Below, in pieces: positions 11,286 through 23,293 of a DNA stretch of 64,000 nucleotides; the stretch's first letter is position 1; each line of letters begins with the position of its first letter. This DNA is from Polyodon spathula. Taxonomy: Eukaryota; Chordata; Actinopteri; Acipenseriformes; Polyodontidae. Position numbers and translations under genes: made by a program. Location: the NCBI RefSeq assembly GCF_017654505.1, contig NC_054549.1, forward strand, positions 24,864,647-24,928,646, read 5' to 3'. A model generated the notes under the pieces. That model had not been told where the DNA came from and searched no databases. It saw only the letters and a program-made list of their open reading frames with translations.

Positions 11286-11739
11286 AGAAAGACTAGTAAA
11301 TTGAATAGCACTCTGTAGTTTCCATGTAATTAAAAGAGGTTTCTAATCCAGTTAACAATCGAATCTATGTTATTATTTAATCAAAAAAACAAGATGTATG
11401 CTTTTGTGCTGTGTTAGTGAATGTATGTAGGTGTTACAGGGAGCTGCACAGTGAGATTATTTAAATCTATCAGTACATGAGTTTAATAACACGCAGCTGG
11501 TACACTGGGATCTGGGTTTAAATATAATGTATTTGTTAATTATAGTAGTACCTTGTAGTAGTGAGTTAGTTAATTCTCAGATTTAAGAGAGTTTATTTGT
11601 TCTGTGAAATTTTGATGAAACACCTTTTCTGTCCCTACTGCTATTTATGTTGTCATTCAAATTTCCATTTGCAGCTTGCTGGTCTAGCATGTTGAAAAAT
11701 CACAACATATATACTGTATGTAGTCCCACAGAAACCCCT

Positions 11740-11849
11740 GACAACAAATTTCTATTGAATTAATGGCTTCAAGAGAAACTGGTAGTTAACTGTCATGTTA
11801 ACTTTCAGATTGTATTTATAATTTATTCAGTTACATTTTATTCAGAACA
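11740..11849. repeat. Direct repeat copy 1 (partner at 14068-14170)
   Basis: Shares GACAACAAATTT, ATTGAATTAATGGCTTCAAG, AGAAACTGGTAG, TCATGTTAACTTTCAGATTG and CAGTTACATTTTATTCA with 14068-14170, with small indels. It is either a segmental duplication inside the intron or two pieces of an unclassified repeat. Confidence 0.85.
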
Positions 11850-13226
11850 TAGAATTGACTTTTGATTTGCTAATGCTGGCATACAAAGCTTCTCAAAGTA
11901 CAGCTTATGCACATTATCAGTTTTCTGAATCTGCAAACGTTAACATTATCATATATGTATGTGCAGTTTTGAAAGATAAACATACTATAGCAAACATATA
12001 TGTATTAATGTTTCAAATGATATTGGTGCAAGGTTGGAGAACCCTCTCAGTTTGTATGCCATATTTTCAAGGAGTCCATTTCTAGAATTTACTCCAGTCT
12101 ATCAGCAATTTCTACTGTTATATCTATCAAAATGACATTTTTTCTAAGCCTGCTAATGTTATTCTTGAAATTATATACAAAATTCTTATTTTAATGAATC
12201 TATCTTGAAAAGAAAATAACTTATATGGGAAGTTTTGAGAACCTGATACAAAATCAGCCCTAACAAAATCTGCATAATACAGAAAAGGGAGAATCTGCCC
12301 CAAGAAGTGTTCCTTCCAATCAAGCAGTCTATGATTCACCACTCATGGTGTACCCTGGTCTAATGAAATATGCATATATCTGGAAACAGCATCAGGTTCT
12401 TATTTCCAATGAGATTATTAAATATGCAGTGACTGGAAAGAACTGACTAGTTAATGACTGAATTTAATTAATTAATTCTTCAAGAACCTGTGGTTGTATT
12501 AATGTCTGTATGAATCTTTTCTACAACAATCAACCAGGTACGCATTTCAGCTCAAGGATGGTAATGTAAGAGATGTATGGTTCGATAGGCATTAAAAAAA
12601 CATAAGTATCACCTTAAGCAACTAACTTTATAGAACCGTCTGTATCATTACATTCTTATAGTAATAAATTGCCTGGTTACTGTAAAGCAAGCTGGTGTCA
12701 TGGGGAACGAGCCGAGTTACAAGTTTTAGTGTGGCTGTATTGAAATCCTCCAGTGTTTATATAATTAAATTGCATGCTGGTCAGTGTTGGTAGTTCGCTG
12801 GTTTTCAGCTGGAAAGACTTGGTTGAGACTTGGTTGAGGAGGTGGTTCATCTGGAAGAAATGTCCATCAAGAAATATATTTACTGTAAAGTAAACTGTGT
12901 GTTGTCTACATTATTAAATGCACCTATTTACTGTGCTCCTTGTTTTGGATGTTATATACCTGCTGGGTTCCCAGTAAGAAGCTAAATACATAGTGGCTGG
13001 GATTTTCAGCAGGGTCATAATTTTCTATCATTCATTTAAAATAGAACAGGTGCAGCAGTACAGATTGTTGCAATGTGGTTCTGCACAAGTGAACTAGGAC
13101 CCTGTTTACAAAGCTTTAACCAGGAGTTATTCCAGTGAATCAAAAACAGTGATAGTCATGACAATGTTCTAGTCAGTTGACTGCTTCGTCTTTAGCAGTA
13201 GTTAGTTTCACGAGTGAATGGGCTTT

Positions 13227-13845
13227 TGTAACAGGGTGAGCAGCCCTGTACAATATTTCTTTTTAGAAAGCGGTTTCCCCCTCCACCCTTGTACTGCGTT
13301 ATTTGGTATTTGTGTTTCATGATTTATTTGTTTATATAAATGTCAGCTCTCGCCGTCTGTTTTTTGTTATTGTATTTCACGGCAAAAGCCGTGTATTTGT
13401 TTTTAAAAACCTTGTGGTAATGTGTGGCTGTCAGCTAGTGCATTGTTAAACTAGCCAGCAGTCACAGAATTAATAAACTCGTGCAAATTGTGGCCAAGGG
13501 ATAATAGAATAATTACCAGCTACTTAAACCCCCTCAGCCAGCAGCTCTCCCTGCCCTGGGTGGGTGCACGGAGGAGATCGAAAGAGAGGAGATATTTAAA
13601 ATACAGGATCAGTGACAACAGTCTGCCCAGCCTGACCTGTGTGTGTAGTTTATTTTGTGTTTGTGATTTGTTTTTGTTTAAATCTTTTATTTCTTGCTGT
13701 GAGCAGTGTTTGTTTTGTTTAAATATTTTATTTATTTTTGTTGTAAATAAAACAGCGCACCACTTGTCTTTTGAACTGCAGTTACCCTGTCTGTTGTTGT
13801 TCCTCCTTCTGGCCTGACATCACCACAACGCCATTTCCTGCCACA
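13227..13845 (+). mobile_element. Solo LTR, plus orientation
   Basis: Starts TGTAACAGGGTGAGCAG and ends TTTCCTGCCACA (TG...CA). Internally it has a TATA-like ATATTTAAAATAC near 13595 and a polyadenylation signal AATAAA near 13746 in the correct order for U3-R-U5. No internal retroelement sequence adjoins it. The flanking pentamers GCTTT and GCCCT match at only 3 of 5 bases, so the target duplication is uncertain. Confidence 0.65.
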
Positions 13846-14067
13846 GCCCTATAGTGCAATACTCACTTGCAAACACTGTCTGAGCACAGGCATTTATTTG
13901 AAATGCTATGACTAGTATTAGCCATCAAGAGAAAACAGGAGGCTTAAATAGAGGAGATTCACATTCATCTCATAGGTCATACACATATAATATATTAAAG
14001 CCCTCATATAACGTGTCCCAAAAACCTGAGTGTGCCACAGAAACCAATGTCATGGCTTCTTTAGTGT

Positions 14068-14170
14068 GACAACAAATTTCAATTGAATTAATGGCTTCAA
14101 GAGAAACTGGTAGGCTTCATGTTAACTTTCAGATTGTATTTAATTTGTTCAGTTACATTTTATTCATAAA
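14068..14170. repeat. Direct repeat copy 2 (partner at 11740-11849)
   Basis: Same orientation as copy 1, 2.3 kb away. The shared blocks are listed under copy 1. The solo LTR at 13227 lies between the copies. Confidence 0.85.
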
Positions 14171-14247
14171 CATAAAATCTAGCTGGCTAAAATAAGAAAA
14201 CATTTACCACTCAAAATAAACATAAAATGAACGTTTAATATTGTCCT

Positions 14248-14857
14248 TTAACCCTTTGTGGTCCTATTTCGAACCAGGTCCGACATTACAATTTTTCCTT
14301 TCCAGACTGATGTCAGACCCTGTCCGACATCATCAAAAAGACGTCAAGCATAGGTCTCTAGTCGTTTTTTTCTCCGGAAAAAGCAGAGAAAAGGTTTCAA
14401 TGGCCGAGTGAGGCCGATAGAAGCTGAAAAAAAGAAGGTGGATCTGAGCAATACGCATAATCCCTTTAAAACAGACATAACACAGACATAAACAAAAAAG
14501 CATCCAACGCTTAATGAATATCGCAGACATTTGTCCATCTTTTTTAAATGTTGTAGTAATAAAATAATCACTTGGATAACATTATTGAGGAGTTTGGTGA
14601 TAAAACCAGTGATCAGGAGATGATTTATTAGTATGCACTACTATGGAGAGATATGTGATAAATACAGTGAACAAGGGGTGGGGCTTGGCTGGAGATGCAG
14701 TACTGAGTGTTCTGTTGATATGCAGAGCCTATTAAACCTGTTTTACTATGAATAAAATTGCTTTTAAACGGCACATATTAAATAAACAGTGAGTGTGAAA
14801 ATAAATTGGACCTGACGCACCTGACAGGTGCTAAATAAATGGAGCGCAAAGGGTTAA
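14248..14857. mobile_element. piggyBac-type MITE
   Basis: Bounded by TTAA on both sides. The left end reads TTAACCCTTTGTGG and the right end GCGCAAAGGGTTAA, an inverted CCCTTTG end characteristic of piggyBac transposons with their TTAA target. The 610-bp interior is non-coding. It contains CCAGGTCCGACATTACAA, ACATCATCAAAAAGACGT and AAGGGGTGGGGCTTGGCTGG, all shared with the copies at 43782 and 44279. Confidence 0.9.
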
Positions 14858-16784
14858 AAGTAACCTTGAGGTGTCTGAGAAGTAACAAGGGTGGAGACAT
14901 GAACACCACTAGCGAGTGTCTTAACACTAAGCTAGAGCCAGGCTCTTCGGCAGGCATGGTTACAGAGCTTTCAACCTCAGTTCACCAAAAGGGGTGAAAA
15001 TATGCAACAGTGGATCACACACCATTGCCTGTTCTTCGATGGAGAGTTCCTCATGTTTATGTAAGTGTAATACAAGATGTAGAAGGTGGCTTTACATATA
15101 AATAAAACAAGATCTTTAACAGAGGTCACTGGTTCTTGAGAGTTATGTTGCTCCATTTTTCTGAACACAGAGTGTGAGGAAACTAGTAATGCCTTTCAAG
15201 TTGTTTCCTCAAACTTTATTACTTGTGATATTATAGGACGGCATATTTAAAATTGCATTTTCAATGCAGCGAGAATCTACCTCAAGTACCACTTGGGTTT
15301 ATTTTCATAACTACTGGTATGATTTTTTTTTAAAACACGTTTAGGCCCTAATTTGAATGTTAAGTTTGTCACAGTTTTGTCTAAAAGGGAATTAAACATA
15401 GTGTTGTTTAACTCGAACCACTCAAACTCACTATTTGAACTGATCCTGTTCAGAACTAGGTTGTTTCTTGATAATGTAAGGTGTGTTTTTTCCTTTCAGA
15501 AAAAAAAAAACTTTGGAAAAACGCACACTTATACCCAAATCCTTCTCTCCAATAGAGCCGTCTTTATGTGTGAGATTCAATTTTAGTCATTAAACAGTGG
15601 GGTAAATGTCATACCATGGAGAAAGTGGAATGGGTTATGTTCTGTACCATCAGACATGGGTCTTAAAACTGATTATAAAACAAATACACCAATAATGAGA
15701 CAGTCATAGAAGTGAAACTTAAATAAGATGAGTAATAATTGCTTTATTCCAGCTTACAATAAATGACTGTCCCCAGTGAACCACACCAGTTGTATTTATA
15801 TCCTACCTGCCTACTCACAAACCACTGTGATGGACATCATCCCAACCCTTTCACATCCGCCACCTTGCAAACCACTCCCATGCTCAGCCTAAAGTGAGAG
15901 AAAGAATCTAATAACAGAACACAAGCAGGGGAACCCTCCCAATTATTAACTTGCAAGTGGGCCTATTCTTACACCAACTACTGTAAGCCTGACAACCAAG
16001 TCCCCTGTTGAGCTCTAGCTACAGCCACACTGTCCATACCGCCCATAATCGATACACGCTGCACTGTACCCTCTGGTGATTCCATGAATATTTCACACTG
16101 GCACCATGAACTGTATGTGTATTTGAGTAATTATTATGAGTTGACTGTGCCACATTTCTTTCTTTTTTAGTCTTGAAATGAGTGGTGCGACTTGGATTCA
16201 GAGTAGACTGACTTTTGAAAATACGACATATTTGTGTTTACTTGAAGTAATTAGAGACTAATGTGCCAGTCATTTTTATATTGCACAATTATCAATATAA
16301 CAGGGTAGGTAACATTTACCTAACCTTTACTGACATTTGTCAGAATGATATAAAATAAATTAATAATGCATTACTACTGATCTCTCTTTCACAATGACCT
16401 TTACTGATTTTCTGTTATTACTTTAAATGGAAAAGGACACTTCATCAAAAGAAAAACAGAATTGGCAATGTTGTGTTTAGTGTGCACTGCTCTGTAAAAC
16501 TATCACTCAAGCATTCCTTTCAGATTTAGAAGTGTGTATCACCTTTGCAGAGAAGAATAAAGTATGCCTATATTGGCAGATAGCAACAATTAATATCTGC
16601 TATTTGTATCTTTTTCAATGTTTTCTTGAAATAGACAGAGAAGCTTGTGGAAGTGTGGTTTATCTGATCCAGTATTGCTTGTTGCTGTCTACTCTGTCTG
16701 TGAAATTAAACAGTGTATAAAGTAGAGAGACCTAACAAAACTGTTCAAGTTGCTCTTACCTCATATGCATTGCTTTGTATCACT
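14858..16784. other. GRM7 last intron, no gene recognised
   Basis: AT-rich intronic DNA. A GC-richer stretch at about 15700-16060 with an AATAAA-like TTTATTC complement could be a decayed minus-strand LTR, but its edges are not visible. Confidence 0.4.
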
Positions 16785-17075
16785 TATACAGCTCTGGCCA
16801 AATGTTTTGCATCACCCTCTAGAACTCACAAATTTTGCTTCATAAAGTTGAAAGAAACCTGCTGAATAATGTTACATTAACATATTGAATTACATACCAC
16901 TTTGTAGTTTTCCATGTACTTCACAGAAAAATCTAAGATGAAATACTGTACTGCCATTATGGCTTACAGTAGACTTTTGTAGTTTCTTTGGACAGATGTT
17001 AAACAAAATATCTTAATTATGTTGAAACAGTTTTTTCGAATTCTAAGTGATACAAAACGTCTGGCCATAACTATA
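16785..17075. mobile_element. Tc1/mariner-type MITE
   Basis: The left end TACAGCTCTGGCCAAA then TGTTTTGCATCACC is inverted at the right end as GTGATACAAAACGT then CTGGCCATAACTATA. Ends begin at TA dinucleotides. The interior (about 290 bp) is non-coding. A related element lies at 56809-57072. Confidence 0.8.
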
Positions 17076-17186
17076 AATCTTACATTGTCTTATATACAAA
17101 ATGCACACTTTATGTTAAATATGCAGTTTATTTTCAATAGTAATTAGTGAATGAAAAATATCTGAATGTCTTTTCCACTATTTTGA

Positions 17187-17201
17187 CCCTAACCCTAACC
17201 C
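17187..17201. repeat. Short interstitial telomere-like repeat
   Basis: CCCTAACCCTAACCC, two and a half units of the vertebrate telomere repeat. Probably chance or a scar; too short to be informative. Confidence 0.5.
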
Positions 17202-17483
17202 GTCATGAAGGAACACAGCTGACTTCTGGGAGTCTGAGTTCTTGTTAATTTAACAATACTTTGACTGATTTTATACTTTGAAGATTTGTCATTTATACCC
17301 TGTGTATGCCAACCTGCATGAAACCCTGCGTGTGAGAATAAAAGATGTTGGTCAGCAGTCGGTGATATAGAAACAATAGACACTCATGTGTAGAAATGTC
17401 AGACCCCTTTGTGCTTTAATTAGGCATTAGGCATCCTAAACAACTTCTAAAAACAACTTCTCATGCATTTTACTGTTTGTGGC

Positions 17484-19001
17484 TACTGTGCCTATAGGAA
17501 GTATTCAACCCCCCCCCCTTCAATGTCTGAAAAAATGGGGGAGTCAGTTGTGTGAAAAAACAAATCAATTAAAAATATAAACCTGAAAAGTCTTCATTAG
17601 ATAAGTATTCACCCCCTTTGCTATGACACTCCTAAATAAGCTCAGGTGCAACCAATTGCCTTCAGAATTCACACAATAAGTTAAATGGAGTCCATCTGTG
17701 TGCAATAAAAGTGGTTCACATGATTTCAGATTAAATATACCTGTCTCTGGAAGGTCCCACAGTTGGGTAGTGCATTCAAAACAAAAATACTATCATGAAG
17801 ACCAAGGAGCTTTCAAAATAACTCTGAGATAAAGTTGTAGAGAGGCACAGTTCAGGGGAGGGGTATAAAAATATTTCAAAGGCATTGAATATCCCTTGGA
17901 GCACAGTCAATTCGATCATTAAGAAGTGGAAGGTATATGGCACCACCCAGAATTTGCTTAGAGCAGGCCGTCCTCCCAAACTGAGCAGCCGGGTAAGAAG
18001 GGGATTGGTCAGAGAAGCCACCAAGAGGCCAATGAGAGGCATACAGTGTTCTATGGCTGAGATGGGAGAAACTGTCTTTGTGTCAACAATAGCTAAGGTA
18101 CTCCACAAATCTGGTCTGTATGGAAGAGTGGCAAGAAGGAAGCCATTTCTGAAAAAAAGCCCATGTAAAATCCCGCTTGGAATTTGCAAAAAGGCATGTG
18201 GGAGACTCTGAAAAGATGTGGCAAAAGATTCGGGGGTCCAATGAAACAAAAATTGAACTGTTTGGCCTAAATGCAAAGTGTTATATCTGGCACAAACCCA
18301 ACACAGCACATCACTCAGGTAACACCATCCCTACTGTGAAGCATGGTGGTGGCAGCATCATGCTATGGGATGCTTTTCATCGGCAGGGACTGGGTAGCCT
18401 GCAAGGGTAGAGGGCAAAATGGATGGAGCTAAATACAGGCAAATCCTTATGGAAAACCTACTTCAGTCTGCAAAAGACCTAAGACTGGGGTGGAGATTCA
18501 CCTTTCAGCAGGACAATGACCCCAAGCACACAGCCAAAGCGACATCGGAGTGGCTTAAAAATAAGAAGGTGAATGGTCCAGTCAAAGCCCAGACTTTAAT
18601 CCGTTTGATAATCTGTTCCCCAACGATCCCCATCCAACTTAACAGAGCTTGAACAATTTTGCCAAGAAGATTTGGTGAATATTGCACGATCCAGATGTGC
18701 AAACCTGGTAGAGACTTACCCCAAAAAACTCACAGCTGTAATTGCTGCCAAAGGTGGTTCTACCAAGTATTGACTCAGGGGGGTGAATACTTATCTAACC
18801 AAGACATTTCAGTTTTTTTTTTTTTTTTTTTTTTTCATTAACTGTTGTTTCACAATAAAAATTCTCTTGCCTCTTCAAAGTGTTGAGTAGTTGTGTAAAT
18901 CAAAGGGAAATAAATCTCATTTAAATGCATCAAGATTTCAGGTTGTAACACAACAAACTGTAAACATTCAAGGGGGGTGAATACTTACTATAGGCACTGT
19001 A
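17484..19001 (+). mobile_element. Tc1-family transposon, near full length, inactive
   Basis: A 1.5-kb element flanked by TA. The left end reads TACTGTGCCTATAGGAAG then TATTCAACCCC. The right end in reverse complement is TACAGTGCCTATAGTAAG then TATTCACCCCC. The transposase remnant occupies 17795-18773. A T24 run near 18812 and C/G homopolymers in the ends suggest ageing. It lies in the GRM7 last intron in sense orientation. Confidence 0.93.
17795..18773 (+). pseudogene. Tc1 transposase pseudogene
   Basis: Starts MKTKELSK then stops. The HTH region IPWSTVNSIIKKWKVYGTTQ and a GRPR-like AGRPPKLS follow from 17885. The catalytic domain is split across frames from 18177. The first catalytic Asp (family WxDETK) is replaced in GSNETKIE. 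The second is intact in [11 protein letters not shown]. The third block reads DFNPFDNLF, so Glu has become Asp, and it is out of frame. The end [14 protein letters not shown] and a stop at 18773 match the family terminus. At least three frameshifts or stops plus catalytic losses make it non-functional. Confidence 0.9.
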
Positions 19002-20414
19002 TGTGTTCCTTTTCTCTTATTATTTTAAATGTATTGCATGTGTGTCCTTGTGGCTGTGTGCTCTGCCCCTGTACATATTGTTTATGTTTTTTGTGATGTG
19101 TATGTATTGGTGCACAGGGTATAATGTGGGATATGTATCACGGGTGATTTAAAATATACAGAGCACCAAAAATAAACATCACTATTATAACATATTTATT
19201 TTCGAAAAAAATAAGGTATATAAATGATGGACATTAACAAAATGTTTTTTGTTCGTTTTTATTCACTCAGTCATTCATCCTTTGTCCATGAGACACTTGA
19301 ATGACTATGACTGAAGCATATGCACTTGTCACCTAATTAGTGAGACAGTTAATTGGACACTGGGTATGGAGTGATTTCAGCTGCTGAATTGCAAGCTCGA
19401 ATAAAAGCAATAAAACATAATCAGAGAAAAAATAAAATAAAAACAATAGGCCATGTATGTAGCCTGCTTTATTTAATTGCTATACATTGACAAGCCTCCA
19501 ATAATTCCCTGACAGTGTAATATATTCACAGCTCTCATTTTCTGCCTTTTTTCTGCTTTCCGGAATTTAAAACTTGCCTCTTGTGTTCTTCACATTTCAC
19601 TCATTCAGGTACTCAGGTAACTTCAGTTACTCAGGTAACTTCCACCAGCAGTGTCAGCTGGAGAGATTGAGCCATGTAATACTCAAGGGCTGGAGATGTA
19701 ACAATACTTTTCACTAGTAAAGAATCTGTATTTTTTATTTTGACAATTTTTTGCCTTTACTCTAAAGATCCTCTGCAGTACATCATCAACTATTCTAGAA
19801 TCTTGCTAATTCAATCTCAGCGATTGTAAACTGCACACAAACTCTTTGCTAGTGGGAACATGTAAAATACAATCTTGTGATTCAAGGAAAGTGAGCTGTA
19901 AAAAGACTGTAAAAATTTGACCCATTTAAATGGAAAACTATGTTATGTTTCTGAAAGGTGGATCCCCTCAAATCACATACACAATCAGAATGTTCCTGTA
20001 TAGAGTTCTTGCCTCCTTGTCGTTTCTTGGTTTGGTCCTCCTCCCCTGCCTCCACCTTGCAGCATGCCTTGTCCAGGGTGCCTCTTGCTGCCCACTGACT
20101 ATATGTCACCCTGTGAAGATGTAATAATGTAAAAGTGGATGAACAAGACACAACTGAGGCAAACATTTCATTTATGTTGTGACTACTTCCTTCTGCGGTA
20201 AAATTGGGGCGAATCACTTCCAGCACTTGTTTGTTAGATTGGTATGATTGAGTGTCCTTTGAGAGATTCCATGTGTACAGCAGACGTAACAGACATGGTT
20301 GTGTAGCCATATTGCATTGTTAAAGCAGTCATTTTGTTTTCAATGTTCAGTAAACTCTACCTGTATTACCACCTCTCAAACCATGAAAACCCTTACCATA
20401 AATGTTTATACTAT
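19002..20414. other. GRM7 last intron, no gene recognised
   Basis: AT-rich intronic DNA. Frames at 19882-20310 (minus) and 19930-20124 (plus) overlap and match no family. A tandem CTCAGGTAACTTC duplication lies near 19613-19640. Confidence 0.4.
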
Positions 20415-20942
20415 TGTAGTGATGGGTGGGAAATGAAACTGGCTCACACAGATATTGCAGGTTCAGAAATTCAGTGGTTTATTGCAGGCAGGGATTCTGT
20501 ACTCAGCAAGTAAAGCGTATTCCTTTAAAGCGAGCAGTACATCAACAGCTGAGTAGCGTAATGCTGTGTGCCACTCCAACTAAGCTGCAGTCAAAACACA
20601 CAGAGTATCCGCTAGCTCTCTCATCCTGATCTCCTTCCCGCCAATGCCGTCACTCCGTTATATACCCTCATCCAATCCACTCCCCAGCACATCACCCACC
20701 AATCCCAAGCATGCATGATCTGCCCCACCTTCCATCCCTCGTTATGCAAAGTGTCGATCCCTTTTTTCCTTGCAATGTGGGGCCCCTCCATTCTGCTAGC
20801 TGAGCTCATGATTTGTTGAAATTCACTCGCTTCTGGACACCTGCAGTAGCAACTAACTTGGCTCTGGGTCAAAGAACATTCTTGAACTCTACGAACACAC
20901 AATGATGTCCCGTTGTAGTAAAGCAGACCCTTGGTCGTTACA
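20415..20942 (-). mobile_element. Solo LTR, minus orientation
   Basis: A 528-bp block with TG...CA edges. On the minus strand it begins TGTAACGACCAAGGG and ends CCACCCATCACTACA. Reading that way there is a TATA box (GGGTATATAACGGAG, near 20655) followed by an AATAAACCACTGAA polyadenylation signal near 20480, the right order for an LTR. The flanks ACTAT and TTTAT match at 3 of 5 bases. No internal retroviral sequence is attached. Confidence 0.75.
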
Positions 20943-21758
20943 TTTATTGATAAATGCTACATACTGCAGTAGTATTTTAGATAAAGCAGTTTGTTTAACA
21001 GGGTGATAATGTATACATGTACAGTAAAATGCAAGGTTAGGAAATGAAAATGCCCCTAGGCATTAATCATCAATTAAGCACAAATTACTATTAAATGAAT
21101 TGCAATTAAGGAGCTTCTTTATACCCTTGAAATGTGTTCAATTCTTTCTTTGGTACCTGCTTGATATCCCTTTAATTATGTGATATTTGCTTCATTAATG
21201 TAATTTCTTATAGAGCAATAGAAACATTTAAGAGGAAGTTATAAAATGTATACAAATGTTGTTGTAGACACCAGCATTACTATGTTATATTCTAGTCTAC
21301 CATTTTTACAACTGACAGCCGAGATAAACCATGTGTTTGATGTTTACAGTAGAAAAATGTAAGGTAAATGTGGTTGAAATGTTCAAGAGTGAGGCTGGGT
21401 GAGAAAGCTGAGTAGTACTGAGTCTTGTTTTGTACAAGATATTGAATAAAAAGGTAATTTCCTTCACTTTGTTCATAGGAACACATACATTGCATTAGCT
21501 ATTACAAACTGTAATTAAGATATTTGCTGTGCAGCATAACAGGAACGGTGTCAATACCAGAATAAACCTAAACCACAGTAAACTGCAAAACTGGTATACC
21601 GACTCAACCCTGCACATCAGAGCAGGAATTATACTACCATTATAATAAAATCACTTCCTTTCAGAATTTGTTAGTTCTACTATAGCTGTAATTTTTTACC
21701 CAAGTGCTGGGTTACTCCTTTTGTGACTCAAGTTTGCACAATTCTTTTTTTCTTGCAG

Positions 21759-21808
21759 GCCCAGCAGCTAAGAAGAAGTATGTGAGCTACAATGAGCTTG
21801 TCATCTAG
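21759..21808 (+). CDS. GRM7: Metabotropic glutamate receptor 7, final coding exon (mGluR7a-type tail)
   Basis: After a strong acceptor (TTTTTTTCTTGCAG ending at 21758) the exon completes the codon opened at 495 and reads SPAAKKKYVSYNELVI followed by TAG at 21806-21808. This is the mGluR7a-type C-terminus. Mammals have YNNLVI, so one Asn is Glu here. The final LVI is the class II PDZ ligand that binds PICK1 at the presynaptic active zone. Phase and sequence fit the exon at 249 exactly. The mGluR7b alternative exon, which in mammals lies between these two, was not recognised in the intron. Confidence 0.96.
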
Positions 21809-22860
21809 GCAGTACCAGCTACAGGAGAAGGTGAGAACCAGACGTTTGGTCACCCGTCCCCTTGGCGTAGGCCTCATCCTGTCTTGCACAGAGCTGCCAG
21901 GCCTTTGGAGGAGCTTGTTGGCCAGACTTCATTTGAAGGTTCCATATTTTTTTTGAGGACCCAAATAAGCTGAGAGTTACATAAAGACATCTTTCCTTAG
22001 TAAAAGTAAACAAGCCTCTTGGATGACTGAGACATTGGCAGTGAAAGGTCCTTGCAAGCTTGTGCCACCTCAAGATACCAAGAGTTTCTTCACTCTCCTA
22101 GTGTTCTCCAGAAGCAGCGAACAAAGAGACAACAGAGGAGCTATTTTGTCTGTAAATGTACTTCCAACATTTCTGTAATGTTTGTGAGGTTTTTTGCATC
22201 CTGTCATTCTTTGTTGTTTGAATTTCACTTTTTTGATTCTTGGATGCTCACGTTTTTTAAAGCCATATTCTTCTCTAAGGTGAGGTTTGTCCATAGATTT
22301 TCTTTTTTGTTTCTTGAAAATGTATATTCCTTTTATTAGTTCACAATAGTTGTGTTTCATATATTTTGTCAGAAACCATTGACCATCAACTGTATATTGA
22401 AAAAAAAAATCTCTTTCCATAGTATTTTTTATTTTAACTGAAGTAATTGATGGTATAACAGATCTGACTGATGTGTTACATGTTTGAATTTGCTAATGCA
22501 TGCCTGGTATTTTTCGATGTAATAACAACATTTTACAAAACAGTTCTAATATCAGCCTGCTATGAATAGCAGTTTATTTATTTTTCTGTATTATATTTAT
22601 TTTAAGATATTTTACACAGAGGGAATATGGCTTTAATTTGTCTTGGAGTTTATTACTGCCCCGCAACTATGGAAAATTGTGGAAAGGACTTTAAAAAAAG
22701 CATGTGTGTTTTATACTGTTTGTACTAAGTATATTTATGTTGCCCTTATTGCTTATGTGCCAATATTGTGGGAGACATTTAAATTTTGCCACTCATGCAA
22801 GTATACAGTGATATTGTCCAAGAATGTATCTACATAAAATAAAACCATTTGGTTATCTTT
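21809..22860 (+). other. GRM7: GRM7 3' untranslated region (extent inferred)
   Basis: Sequence directly after the stop codon, with no splice donor or competing ORF. The first strong canonical polyadenylation signal followed by a T-rich downstream element is at 22838-22843. Alternative, longer ends are possible. Confidence 0.6.
22838..22843 (+). terminator. Candidate GRM7 polyadenylation signal
   Basis: AATAAA within CATAAAATAAAACC, followed about 15 bp later by a T10 tract (TTATCTTTTTTTTTATTCC) that could serve as the downstream element. Confidence 0.5.
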
Positions 22861-22865
22861 TTTTT

Positions 22866-23261
22866 TATTCCCTGCAACAAATTGATGGACAGGTTACTTT
22901 TTTATTGGTCTGACAAGGCACCAAATTGAAAACCAGCAGACATTTAGAAATTATTCTGTTGATAATATGACAGAACAGCATTTACTAAATGTAGTATTAA
23001 ATACACTTTGCTGGTTAAACATTTCAATTTGAACAACATCCTTTGTAGTACCAACATCCTTCAGAGCTAGCCAACCAAGCACAAGACAAATCCAGTAGTG
23101 AAGAGAATTGATGGAATAATGACCCTCGCCATGGTGTCCCTTCTGAAATGGGGGGGGGGGGGGGGGGGGGGCTCTTCAGTGATGACAGGCCCTCTAAGTT
23201 AAATGAGGGTGAATTTCTATGATTCAGGGCATCACAATAACAAAGTGGTGTGTCATTTCAG

Positions 23262-23293
<32 letters not shown>

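Larger units (their letters stand above)
10484..13226. other. GRM7 last intron, largely single-copy AT-rich DNA
   Basis: No gene or transposon is recognised. Notable contents are the homeodomain-site-rich block at 11120-11285 and a 110-bp segment (11740-11849) repeated at 14068. Short frames here match nothing. Confidence 0.5.

Noticed and set aside
17187..17201. Interstitial telomere as evidence of a chromosome fusion
   Set aside because: Only 2.5 units; far too short to support it.
22070..22420. 116-codon minus-strand frame opposite the GRM7 3' UTR
   Set aside because: Lys-rich chance frame on the complement of a T-rich UTR; no homology or start context of note.
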